Source: Antennarius striatus | Lineage: Eukaryota; Chordata; Actinopteri; Lophiiformes; Antennariidae | Reading direction: 5' to 3' | Assembly: GCF_040054535.1 (NCBI RefSeq) | Contig: NC_090785.1 | Coordinates: 14,049,501 to 14,113,500, forward strand | DNA: 64,000 nucleotides | In this document: piece after piece, positions 12,299-25,557 of the stretch | Layout: the number at the start of each line of letters is the position of its first letter | Numbering within the stretch: position 1 is the stretch's first letter | Made by a program: the position numbers and the translations under genes | The notes under the pieces: model-generated | Seen by the model: the letters and a program-made list of their open reading frames with translations, nothing else | Databases searched by the model: none | What the model was told of the DNA's origin: nothing

Positions 12299-14597
12299 AT
12301 GGCCACGCGTGTTCGACCGGTGAGTGGAAACACTTGTGACTCTTGTATTTTGCATGATACTGATGATATTGATCAGAAATGGTTACCCGGTGGTCACGCA
12401 GGGGAACAAACGGTGTGCAGTCATCGGGGGATCGGGTTTCCTGGGGAGACACCTGGTGGAGAAGCTGCTGGACCGCGGCTACGGCGTGTCTGTGTTCGAC
12501 ATCCGACAGAGCTACGAGCTGCCCGGCGTCACCTTCCACCAGGGAGACCTCTGTGACAAGCAGGTCAGCAGGGGTCGGGGGGTTTCAGGACCTGATCGGA
12601 TCATGATGAACGATTACAATTAATAAGGATGAAGTTCAACTTTATTTTCATAAATAAATAAATTTACAAGGCAACACGTAGGGCGTTTTCAAACCATTTT
12701 ATTGGACAGTATCATTTGCAAAAATTTCAAAGGTTTGAAATTTTTGCAGTTTGCCACCAAAATTTGAGACTCACCCCCCAAAATATGTCTGATCAGGGTC
12801 GACTAGTCTGATGTAAATGTTAATAGTCAAATTCTGCTCCAGGCTCTGCTGGCTGCCCTGAAGGCCGTGTCCCTGGTCTTCCACTGTGCCTCTCCGGCTC
12901 CTGCCAGTGATGATCGTGAGCTGTTTGAAAGGGTCAACATCCACGGCACGCGAACGGTTATTGAGGCATGCACTGAAGCTGGAGTACAGGTGAGACAGGC
13001 AGGGGGAAGAGCTGCTGATGTGTACAGTTTCCTTTCAAAGACAGTGTTTAGTTGAAGTGCTTTAACATTTTCAATTTTCAATTTTTTTTTTGCCAGAAAC
13101 TGGTCCTGACAAGCAGCGCCAGTGTGGTGTTTGAAGGGACAGATATTAAGAATGGAAAAGAGGATCTGGCATATGCCAAGAACCCCATTGACTATTACAC
13201 AGAGACCAAGATTGAACAAGAAAAGGTAAGAGTGGTCCTTTAGTTTTTTGATGACTCAGGGTGGGTTTGTGTTCTCGTCAGGTTCTTTGTTTTTCTTTGT
13301 CATGATTTATCTAAAATGACTGATTTAAATGTGCGTATTGTAGTTCATTTGTATTTATATATTTCCCCCTTTCCCATGTGATCAGTACTTTATCTTATAC
13401 TTTTACCTTTATTTTGCTCAGAACCATCTACCCCATGTCCTTCATTATACCTCATCCCTGTCAGTCCCATCCAGATGACAGGCATGACAGCAAATAATCT
13501 GAGCATGATGAGGCAGCAGCTTCTTCTTTTTTTGAAGTATGCATGTGATGTTTTTTAATGCTTTTTTCATTCAGTTGGTGCTTGCAGCTTGTGGAAAGGG
13601 GAAGGGGCTACTCACCGTCGCTGTTCGGCCTCATGGCATCTTTGGGCCTCGAGACCCACAACTGGTTCCTATCCTGGTGGAGACTGCTCGCCGGGGCAAA
13701 ATGAAGTTCATCATTGGGTTGGTTTGAACGAGCAGTATTTACAGATTAATTGTATTCATGGCAATTCAACCAATGTAATTTAAAATAGCAAGTTGAAGAA
13801 ATAACCTTTGCTTCAGCGGCTGTCACTGTGAAATTATTGAAGGTATTATTATCAATGTCTTATTGAGATTAATGGAACACTAACTGTTCTAACTAATGTC
13901 AGTGGATTTCTTAAATATGAAGAAAATGAGTGTGTCTGCAAACATGACCTCTAACACAGGGCTCCATGCAGCTGCCTAAACGTTTATTATTTTAATCCTT
14001 AACATTAATTCTCATATTGAATGATTAAATTATTTTTTCTCGCTTCCTTCAGTGACGGGACGAACTTGGTGGATTTCACTTACGTGGAGAATGTAGTTCA
14101 TGGGCACATCCTAGCAGCTGAGAGCCTGACGCCAGGATCCTCCACATGTGGTAAAGTGAGTGATCAGAAACTCAGAGGCTGAGCTGATTAAAATACTCCA
14201 TGAAACCAAGTGATGCATACCTTCTTCTTCAGCATCACAGTTTTCTTTTTGTTTTATTTTTCAGGCATACCACATCACCAACGATGATCCAGTTCGATTC
14301 TGGGACTTTATGTCTGAGGTGTTGGTGGGTCTGGGGTACAAAGCCCCCCGCTACCGTCTCCCCTACAACCTTGTGTATGGTTTGGCCTTGCTGCTCTGGT
14401 TGTTGGCCCTGATTCTACGGCCTCTAGTGTCCTTCAAACCCACTTTTACACCAATGAGAGTGGCCCTGGCTGGAACATACCATTACTACAACTGTGACCG
14501 GGCCAAGCATGACCTGGGCTACAAACCGCTAGTCAGTCTGAAGGAGGGGATTGTCCGCACGGTGCAGAGCTACCCTCATTTAAGAAGAGGCTCCTGA
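12299..14597 (+). CDS. nsdhl: Sterol-4-alpha-carboxylate 3-dehydrogenase (decarboxylating)
   Basis: Seven exons: 12299-12319, 12402-12563, 12843-12989, 13097-13225, 13575-13717, 14053-14155, 14265-14597. Total 1038 nt, 345 aa (human 373 aa, longer at the N-terminus). It removes the C4 carboxyl group from sterol intermediates in cholesterol synthesis on ER and lipid-droplet membranes, acting with the C4-methyl oxidase; this is family knowledge. The NAD-binding GGSGFLG is at residues 16-22 and the catalytic YxxxK (Y144, K148) sits in [24 protein letters not shown] and [11 protein letters not shown] are family signatures, and a hydrophobic anchor lies near residues 270-290. The first coding exon has only seven codons, and the exon 2 acceptor (tcacgcag) has a weak pyrimidine tract, so the N-terminus is the least certain part. 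Two overlapping AATAAA signals lie at 14846-14856. Confidence 0.95.
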
Positions 14598-16796
14598 GTG
14601 TAGAATGGAGGGGCAGACTGTCAAGACAAAACGCTGTGGGGGTGCGATGACCAGTTTGGGTTGGAAGGACTATTTAAAGAGACAAAAAAGACGTGGTGTG
14701 TAGCTTTGGTCTTTGTAACGTCTGTGCTCCATTTTCACCAGCAGATGGCTGCAGATGATCCCAGTCAGGAGTCTGGTTTCAGAAAGCATTTAGTAAAACT
14801 TGCTCTTATACTGTTTAAACTCTAAAGACACTCAAATACTATATTAATAAAATAAATGTCGTTAATTATCTAAATGTTGTATTTTTCACCTGCATACTGT
14901 ACAATTGCTACATATTGTAATGCTGTGTGTCACCAATCCCTTAAAGATGATCTGTTACACTATCATGGAAATGATTATAGCAGATGACGACTGGCTCAGG
15001 ATTATTAGTGTTTATACAGGGTTGTCAAGCCTGAGGCCTTTTTTCTTTTGTTTGATATGAATTTAAAGCATTTTGCGCCATCTTAAATTTGCTGATACTT
15101 TTGACATGTCTGATGGGAATATTTGTAAAGAAATTGGGTTTGTGATAAAGACAAGCAGATCTTTAAAATTAGTGCTCCAGTCTCTCCTAATTATACTTAC
15201 AGTACCGTCATGTACTTGGGGTTAACAGACTTTGTTACGCAGGGGAATGTGTGTGCATGTTCAACCAAAACATGACGCTGCAGCAGTCTGACATCAGTTA
15301 GTATGTGGATTGTCTGTGACAATCCTTCTGCCTTATATGAACAAGGAAACACCCTAATGTAATAATATATTGAAAATACAAATTGGTAGAACGATACTTG
15401 ATATGAACAAATGAGGCTGCTGCTTGTCCTTTGCTTTGGGCTCAGCCTCGAGTTTACAGAAGAGAACTATCGCTCTGTCATCAAATACTTGAATGTGTAT
15501 ATCGATGCAGGTGACAGCTGTTCTGTTGAAGAGTCAGAAGATTGATTACAACACAATAGGCTGCTGCCACAGTTGTATAAATATATATATATATTTCAAA
15601 AGTTCACTGAGCTACTCTCTGCAATGGGATGTCAGGCATTTTGGCTTGAATATCAATCAAGCAGTGTCACTGAAGGCAATAATAGGATGGGAAATAAAAT
15701 GCATCTTAATTACAATATTCCTTCAACTACAGCTCATCCTGTATGTATCACCTGTCTTCTCATGGAAGGGAAAGTTTTCAACAACCCCATTATTGACTGA
15801 AATTTGCTGATTACCCATTACAGAAGCTTGAATTTTGTTTTCCCCGTAAAACATTTTTGTCATTCTGCATCTTGGGTGTGGCGACGGCAAGGCGTGGAGT
15901 AAATCTGGATACTTTGCATTCTAGTTTTGATTCTGCGCCAGTGGCACCCAAACGATTGAGCGAGAGCCGGTGTCATTGGGCAAAGCCGTCCGACTGGTTC
16001 TTTGGTTAAGGGAAATAGGGAGACAGAAACGAAACAATAGCCGCGAGTGTTTGCATTTGTCATTGTGCTCAGCAGTGTGAAACTCTCCCAACTTGCTCAT
16101 GTCCACCTCCTCCACCCCTCTGACGGGTTATAAAAAAATCTGTTCACACCCACTGTCTGAATTGATTATTCTTTTGTAATTGTGTGAAATTGATTTTTGG
16201 ATCGAAAGATGAGCTGATTGGGGCCAGTTGATCAGAAGTTTGTTTTTCCTGCAAATCATTGTAAGAACTGTCAGAAAAGGAGCTGGTATTACTCAGTTAA
16301 AGAGAAAACACCCACAGATGGAACCCTACTTATTAAAATAAGTAGGATTCCAGCTACCTTTCTACATGGACTTAATAGGTTAAATTCAGTCACAACTGGG
16401 TTTTTCCAATCTCATTTTTACTTCAAACATAAACATTCCATTCAGTCCACTGACCTTTTGGTCAGGTTTGGCTTTCTGTTACCTCTGCTGATGAGTGGAA
16501 TGTTGTCCCTGTTTATCTCAGAACAGTTGAGTGTGTGTGTTTGTGTGTGTGTTGTTCCTTATTTCAAATTAATGATGTCTACGTTTCCTGGGTTTTCTTA
16601 CCCACTGAGCATGAGAGTGGCGCTCCCAAAGGAGCCGTTGCTGTGACTCACTTCATTCTTGCTCGCTGTGCCATGTTGTCGTCCCTTTGCCTTCAGACTC
16701 TGACTTGATTATCAGACACTTGTATGACAATATGTACTTGCTTATTCCTATCAACGAGGCTCTAATGACATGTAGTAAACAAATACACACGCACAT

Positions 16797-16797
<1 letters not shown>
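14598..16797. other. nsdhl 3' untranslated region and intergenic sequence
   Basis: After the nsdhl poly(A) signals near 14846 no coding exon could be supported. Open frames at 15493-15810 and 16218-16646 lack similarity. The interval leads into the CA-rich region upstream of znf185. Confidence 0.55.
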
Positions 16798-16872
<75 letters not shown>

Positions 16873-16991
16873 GAGTAGTCAAACAAAAGCTGCTCCACCC
16901 CACATCCACCTCCCGGGACTAGCTGGGCTTGTCTACTCTCACACCTGTACCTGTTCTCTAGCTCAGGGACGGAGACACTTGTAAGACAGGT

Positions 16992-17031
<40 letters not shown>
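16798..17031. repeat. Two (CA)n microsatellites upstream of znf185
   Basis: An uninterrupted CA run spans about 16798-16870 and a second about 16994-17031. The valine/cysteine-rich and threonine/histidine-rich frames read across them are artefacts of the dinucleotide repeat. Confidence 0.95.
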
Positions 17032-17035
<4 letters not shown>

Positions 17036-17971
17036 TCTCACACACACTCAGCCACACTACACTCAGCTGGGTGGACTCATTCTCTGCTGGGCAGGAGCTG
17101 AATGCAGGTAAGCCCGTTAACTGACAGGTGTCTCATTTACAGAATAATTTAACGAATAACCTGGAAAGATTGTGTGCTTAGCATTCAGAGTGTTAAGGGT
17201 AATCAATCACACCACATAAACGATTAAATGGTGACTACTGGGTGTTTCCCTGTCGTGACTGCGTTGTCAGGAGAGTCGCCTGTCCTGCTCAGTGAGCGCC
17301 CTGTCTGCTTTCTCTTCATCAATCATTGATCATGCATGGGCTGATGTGTTAAATATGCTTTGCGAGCCTTCTACCTATTTGCTCTGTCACTTACACATAT
17401 AGGACAACATCTTCAGAAGACACTGCGATAATTTATAGAAAGAAAAATGAGATCACAGCCCCAGGAGCTTTATTTGCATTCTGAGTTTGCGTTCAGATAA
17501 AGGAACACTCGTCCCTTTCACCAGTGTTTTCTTTTTGTTCCTCAGTCATCTGGGGAAAGTGTGTGTATGCCTCTCACCTGTTGATTTTGACCGTAAATAA
17601 CTGAGGGTTAAATTTGTGTGTGAATTGAAGAAATATATATTTTATGCAGGTGTATTTTGTTATCCAAACCAAAGGTCCCACTATCTACTTAGGCTCATGT
17701 GAGTGCCTCCATTGCTGCTTAAGCAGCAATTGTGGTATCCTTTTGAAAGTGGTAGGACAAGATCATCTGCATGTCTAAACGTTGACACAAAGACATTCTT
17801 GAAAGAGCACGTTCGTCATTGGGAGGATTCTTCACCAGGGATTGATCATTTCAAAACAGATTATGCTCTAAATCTCTGCAAAGGAATTTTCACACGATAC
17901 TTATCACGCTTTCCAAAATATTTTCCAGGTGACCTGTAACAACAGCAGCAAGACAGACGTCTCGAGCAAGC

Positions 17972-18112
17972 ATGTCGTCAGGTGAGCAGGCTGACTGAGC
18001 TGATCTGAATGTGAGATTTTATGAGTGTGTGTGTGTTTCCCCATTAGGAGCAGAGGCGTTCAACATTCTGATCTTTGCCCTGACTGAACACAACATACAA
18101 GTGGTTCTTATC

Positions 18113-18166
<54 letters not shown>

Positions 18167-19254
18167 TGTGTCAGCCTGCATACGATCAAGCAGAGGCTGA
18201 TGAAAATGAGAGTACGTCTCAGGGCAACAGTGTGTGTAATAACACAGATGTTGTGTGTGTGTTTGTGTCAGAGACTAACAAAGAAGCTGTGTTCAATACC
18301 ACCAAAGTGCGGGCCAAGCTGAAGGGAGATTCTAGCTGGATGAACCGTAATAGTAGTTCTGAGACAAAAACTACTACAGACAAACCATGGTACGCCACAC
18401 ATTTATTGATTATGTATATAATGTAGCACTAATCGCTTTGAAAAGTCGTGACCACACACTTGTACACCCATGCAGGCTAGCAGAAGTCAGGGCCAGCCGT
18501 CCAAATGGAGCTTTTACTGCCACCAGTCCAGTGACATCACCAACCAAACCCATCGCACCACCCACCGTGACATCACCAACCAAACCCACCGCACCACCCA
18601 CCAAGTTTGGCACGCAAAGGTAAACACACATCACAAATGTCACAGATTATCTACAGAGCACTGGGAAACAGCCTTCCAAACATGATTGTTCTGATAACAA
18701 GTCTCTGTTCTGAATTTAGAGCACCGGCATCAGGATTCCCTACCAGATAACTCAGACTTTTAGACATCTAATTAGAAAAAGCAATCAAAGGCAGAAGGAG
18801 AGGCGTCTTGGCAGTGAAAGTAGCAACTATCTGGTCACACTCTGTTCTGCATCCAAAGGCGTTTCATTAAACTTTACGAGGATGCGCCGTTCCTCCACGT
18901 GTAACAACTCAGAGTAAAAGCTTCTCTCCATTAGTCAGCAACAGCTCAAACCCAACTCACTTGATACCAGGATACCACTTGACAGGATTACGCTAAACTC
19001 AACCTGGTTTCTCAAACTGAACCTGGACTTTGAGAAAACTCTTTGTCAGGTCAAAGTGACCTGGTGTGTGTGTGCGTGCGTGCGTGCGTGTGTGTGTGTG
19101 TGTGTGTGTACAAGTGGCACAAGAAAGAAAGTATGCATGCATGTGTCTTTTGGTGCTCTACACTTCCGTTCACTAACGTCACTTTTAATCTTTTTTTTTT
19201 TAATAGTGGATCAACATTTGTCAAGAAACATTCTGATAGTTACAAGAAAATGTG

Positions 19255-19341
<87 letters not shown>

Positions 19342-22300
19342 CTCAGATTCTCATTTAAAGGCTGGCAGTTGGGTGAGAATGAGTTTTCCTGTCCGGTGTG
19401 TTTGTCCCTCTGTTCTTCAGAGCCCCCCACACTGTGAGGCCCATCTCAGACAGCCAGGTGGGTCAGCTCAGCAAAGACGAGCAGGAGAGACGGTAAGAAT
19501 TCTCCTTGCATGTCCAGTTTGAAGTCACATGCATGCTGGAGAGACCTCGTCAAAGTAATGATTCTGTGTTGCAGGACAGAGGCAGCCGGCAATGTTCTGA
19601 ATAAATCTTCAGTCAAGCAACGATCATATGTGCTTTCTGCTGCTAAGAAATTTGAGTATGTACTGTTTAAATTTCTTCTAAAGCAAAATGAATTACCCAG
19701 CTTGGTAAAAAAGTAACTGTTTTAACTATGCAAAGGTCAAGACAAGAACCAGCAAACATCTCTACAATCCAAAGTAGTTCACCATTTGTGGCTAAAAGGT
19801 AAATGCTACCTCATTACCTCTACAAGACGTAAGAACATCTGAGTCATGCCATGTCATCACGTTCCACTGTCTAATTGCTGCATTTACCTATACACATGTG
19901 CACGGGTACAATAATGCAGGGTGGAGATTTATGATGATGATGATGATGACGCGCCTTCACCTGTGGAACCTACCAGAACTCCGCCTCCCTCACCTGTTAA
20001 CCCTTTTGCATCAGGTCCTACTCCTCCACAGCCTCAACCAAGGAAAATGTGAGTCCAGTCTGTTTTTCCCGCTTTAACAGGCGACTCTCTTTCCGTTTGG
20101 TCATCGTCTCTGTCGTTCACAGAGGCGACAGCAGGGTCAAGTCAGCCGTTGAAGCTTTCGATCAGCTGGCGGCTCAGAACGAGGAAGACCAATCATTCCA
20201 AAAGCCCGAGGAAGAAGACGTCCGTCCTGCTCCGGTGTCTGTTATCCAGGCAGACCCGTTTGAACAGCTGACGCCGGGGTGCACCAAGGTGGACACGCCC
20301 CTCCCCGTGTTGATCCTCGACAGCGTTCAAACTGAACCTGGGAATTCTGTCCGGGCTGACACACTTCTTGTTGACCTCTCCTCTGCCCAAGAGCCAACCA
20401 TCTCAGAACCAACTGCTCCAATGTCTCCTACCCCGGTGTCACCCATTCCCCTTACACCTGCCCCTGTCTCTACTTTAACAGACATCACAGTGAGCACAGA
20501 ACCAGAACCATCTGCCTCAGTGTTCACCGTGACAGACATCATAGTGACCAAAGAATCAGAACCGTCTGCTCCAGTCTCTGATGTCACAGCGACCAAGGAA
20601 TTAGAATTAGAACCCCCTTCTCTAGTCTCTACTGTGACAGACATCATAGTAACCAAAGAATTAGAACCAGAACCATCGACTCTTAAGTCTGCTGTTACAG
20701 ACGTCAAAGTGACCCCAGAATCAGAACCATCTGCTCCAGTCACCAGTGTAACAGACAACACAGTGATGACTGAACCAGAGCCATCTGCCTCAGTGTTCAC
20801 TGTGACAGACATCATAGTGACCAAGGAATCAGAACCAGAACCATCTACTCTAACCTCTACTGTGACAGACATCAAAGTGACACCAGAACCAGAACCATCT
20901 GCCCTGGTCACTACTGTGACAGAAATCACAGTGATCAAGGAACCAGAACTTGAACTATCTTTCCCAACTTCTGTGACGGATACGGTCGAGACAAAGGAAC
21001 CAGAATCGTCCACCTCCATGTTCACAGTAACAGAAATCACCACGACCACAGACCCAGAACCGTCTGCCTCAGTCTCCACTTTGACAGATATCTTAGTAAA
21101 TACAGAACCAGAACCACAACCGTCTCCAAAGCCAAGGTAAGAGTTCCACAAAGCAAAGTCAGTGCTGCCATGCTGTGACTGAACAGAGAGTATGTCAACA
21201 ACACCTTTAAGATTATACACACAAAATTTAAAACACAGTAAAGTAACTGTGGATTTTTATAAATTAAAGTGTAAAGCTCTGCATGAGGAACTAAAATCTG
21301 CTCATTTTGAACAAAAACATCAGTAAAATGTTTCATTCTTGCAGTGTGTGAATCAGTGATAATGAGTCAGTCATTAAATGTTTAGAAATACAATTTAATA
21401 AGAGGTGATGGAGTAAGTTTGTATTCAAATATTGACACTTACTTTTGCCAAGAATCTGAAAACAGGAAAGCTTTAATCGTAGTTCCAGGAGGGTTCCTTT
21501 GTGTGTTGCCACGAGGTGTGTGTGCCCGTTCATTTCATGTGTGATTGAAAGCTTCTCTTGAACTATTTTCACATCTCCAGGTTTGAGACGCTTTCCGCCT
21601 TGTCTGACACTCTCATTTCTTTTGACACAAGTTCACACAGGTACGGGAAAAAGAACAATATCCACCAGTCAATCAATCACACATCTCCTGATAATGACAG
21701 TTCATTTGCTCCTCAGCGTTAAAGATGGCGAGCCGGAGCTGGCACAGGAAGAAGGAGGTGCAGAGGACACTCATGCCACAAATTACAGGTATGAATCCAA
21801 CAACTCCTTCATTCATGTCATAGCAGAGTGGGCAGGAGAACACACAGCCATGTTTCACTGGTATGACTTAAAAGTAATCACTAAATGTCAAATGAGTGTG
21901 CATGTGCCAAAGCAGGTGCACTGCAGTCATTTTCCCTCTTGCTGTCTGCAGGATTGAACCTGAGCCAGTTCCAGAGATCAGCAATTGTGTTCCGATGACA
22001 GATGATCTCCTGGTTCTCAATGGAAGGTTTGTTGAATCACATTCTCACCATTAGTGCAATGAAACAGCCTTCGTGTTTATTCATTTACCCACAAGGTGGC
22101 ACTGTAGGACCTCCAGATGTCTCCCTCCTCCACCCACCTCAAATGGCCTGTTCTGCCTCTGAATGCTCTGAATCTCAAACCCCCACTTTGTTCCTCATCT
22201 GCTCTTCTTCCTCTTCTCCTCCTCCTCCTCCTCCACAGTCCAGAGGCACCAGCAGAACCTGTCCCCTCCAGCCCAGGACGCTGGAGCCAGGATCTCCTTG

Positions 22301-25300
22301 GGGGTCTAGACAGGTACTGGAAGAGCTCTTTAACACTCAGGCCCCTCATGTAGAGTCAAGCAAAGAATTTCATCAGTGGAAAATCAATAGCTATTTTGTC
22401 GATTTACCTGAACTTACCTCTCCAGAGTTGAATTCTGACGTGCGTCTGAGTTTGTGTTTGATGTTTGCAGTGATCCATACCCAGAACAGACCGGTAGTGC
22501 CCTGGATCTCCTGTCGAATGATGTCATCACAGTCCACACAGAAACACGCAGGTGAGAAGCAGACAGACATGGAATGACCTGCTCCCCTCCGCCTCTCCGC
22601 CCCCTCCCTCCTTGTGCACCATTAATTCTTATCACCACAAATGAAGGGGCCAAGCATCCCAAGTCCCCGAGGTGTGAGGCTTTTAATAAATCCTATACGC
22701 CTCAAGTTTATCCATAAATCAAGGCTCCTCTACTCTCAGCATTCTATTTTAACTCCCCGCTCCGTGTTGGAAAGAAACAAAGCTGCAGATTCCTGAAGTG
22801 ACTAATACTTTGAAGCAGAAAGCCACATCTTATCTGCAGCACCACTGGAAATAGAAGAGAATGTTCTGTGCTGATTAGTGTTGTGGCTTTGTGTTGTCTC
22901 CACCAGCCTCAGCACACAGCAAGAGGAGGAGAATCCGACGGAAGAGACAGACAAAGAGATGCAAAGGTAGAAGGAGATGACAGGCTGCTCTTAAACAATT
23001 ATCTATCTCGACCGAGTTCTTCCTGCTAAGAAACCCATTTGAGTCTGATATGCCTTGTAATGATTTATACGAACTCTACTTGCACTGATGCTGCGTCTCT
23101 CATCCTGCTGCAGCTCTACAGAGACAGTCACTATAACCACCAAAACTGTGATCATTACTGACAAAAGGTACGAGAACACACGCATACAGAAAAAAGTTGG
23201 CTCTGTGCTATATTCAGGTTTTCATGCATGTTAAATTGCTCAGTGGGTTTCAAGTGTCTCTGAAGAGCCGGGTTGTAAATAGTGTATGAGAAGAACCACA
23301 ATAACCTTTACTTGCCCTCTTTTCTCATCCTAACTCACCATTCATCTGTGCTGCCTTCCATACTTTTATTTCCTGCCGTTGTGCAGCATGGGGGACTCTG
23401 CAGATCCCTGGAGCTCACATGTTACAACCACAGTCACTGAATCAAGGTAGAGTATTCACATCTATAGTGTTATAGTAATGCACTTAAATATGGTTATAAT
23501 ATAAATGTAGTTAATATATAAAGGAAGCAAGTGAAAAACATCTTGTTTGTTTCAGAATAGGATTCAATTTTAAGATTTATTCTCACTCCAAGTAAATAAA
23601 CTAACTAATTGTAGAGCAACTGGTAGATTTCATTGTTTTAGAAAAATATTGTTGGAAATCCTTGAATTTAATTGGAGAAAACTTAATTATTAATACTCAT
23701 TTTGCAATCCAGCTATAAGATTGCCTGGAGACACATAGCTTCTGATAATGATTGAGTTAGGCTCCTGGTCATGCTGTTGTTTTCCCATTCAAACTGCATT
23801 AAATCTTTCCATTATGAGTCAATGTGATCAGAATTCCTTTGACACAAGATGGGTTGTGGTGACAATTGAGAGTGAAATCAGTGTGAAATTGTTTTTTCAG
23901 GCCGGCTGATCCGTTTGATCCATATCCGATAGGGACCACATCCCTGAACAGGTAATCATATTGGTTTTGGAGCTGTGACTGTTTTCAGCCAGTCAGATAG
24001 CATCGCAGCATGCATAATGCAACAGTTTGAGATTATGAGCCACTTTTCTTTATTGCAGCTCCTCTGACCTCTTCCAGCCCCGCTCTGATGTTTCCTTAAA
24101 CAGGTACAGGGATGATAATGCAGACTCGCTCTTTCCTCCTATGCATTAATTTGTAATTGTAGCACAGATACGACCGTGTTACAACAAATGACCACAGCTA
24201 CTTCAGCTGGTTGACAGTTACTTTAATGTTTATATATAATCAGCAGCTATCATAGCAGACACATTGAGCACTGTGGCTACATCTTAATCATGTTTGGCTC
24301 ACTCTAGAAATAATAAAACTCAACTTCTCAGTTTTATTTTAAAGCTGTCTCTCCTTCACCTGCACTGCCAGACTTATTATAATGCATGAATTTTCTCTCT
24401 TTTGTAGTCCCGAAGAGACACAAACCATCACAAACATCACTACCATCAGGTTGGGAAAAATATCTTACGTCTTTAATACTCAAGTGTTATGTTGAAAAAC
24501 TGGTGTGATTAGGAGTGAGTGAGTGTGAGAGGTGTGTAGATGAGGCTGCAGCACAGAAAAGACCCCACCAGTAAACCCTAATGCTTCTGGAGCTGTGTCA
24601 ATGATCAGCCTCACATATGAATAAAAACTGCAGGAATCAGATTTATTGGATACCATCTAAGTTACCGACTGCTACAGCCTGAAAAAAAAAGAGCCTAAAA
24701 CGACCTCCATTCCTTTCCAGGGAGACACAGAGTCAACCAGAGCCGACCGTGGATCGGTGAGTTTGTGGCCTTGATAGCTTCAGACGGGATAACGCAGGAA
24801 TAATTTGTTTTTTGGCTGTTTGATCTGCTTTCTGATTTTGTGAAGACACTCTCCTCAAGCAGGAACGTTTGATCTGTTTGAACTGTGAACATTAAATGAT
24901 GATATGGAACTGCACAGAATTGCTTTGATACTGTTTTGATTATTTTGAATTAGATTTGTTACTTTTCTTGCAGTCAACTACCAACCACAGAAAAACAAGA
25001 CCCAAGCTCAGCAAGTGTGTAAGTGTCACTAATCCAACATCAAGTTAATATGAAAACAGAACTACACTAATTCAATTGGTAACTATTTTTTATTTATTCA
25101 TCAGTATTGTAGTCAGTAAAATTTCAGAAAATAGTTGTAAAAACTAATGTAATGTAACTAATAACTAATGTAACTAATGTAAAATGTAAAAACAATGTCT
25201 TCAAACTGTCACTTTTATCTGACCAACATTAAAACAGCCAAAATATGTTCAAATTATGATCAAATAAAACAGAACAGCTGAGAAGAATTATTTTTTAGTG

Positions 25301-25488
25301 GCTGAAAGAGATGTTAGATTTTTTTTTTTGGGATAAATGGCTGAAATTTATAATGCATTAATTTTTAATGATCAGTAAAATTACTGGTGATTCACTTCAA
25401 TTAAAAGTCATTTTCACCATAATTTAATGCCCTTGTGAAAGAGTTGATGAAAGGAAAAAAGACAGATTTGAAGGGAGCGTCAGGTTTT

Positions 25489-25557
<69 letters not shown>

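Noticed and set aside
12324-12401. Alternative nsdhl start reading METLVTLVF into exon 2
   Set aside because: It would need translation through the intron after a good GTGAGT donor. The spliced start at 12299 is simpler, although the weak exon 2 acceptor leaves some doubt.
18721-18750. Possible znf185 exon after ctctgttctgaatttag
   Set aside because: In the required phase it meets a stop after nine residues.
20327-21220. 297-codon minus-strand open frame rich in Val, Ser and Gly
   Set aside because: It is the antisense of the repetitive znf185 exon. The repeat unit happens to lack antisense stops, and the sense strand has correct splice sites and phases.
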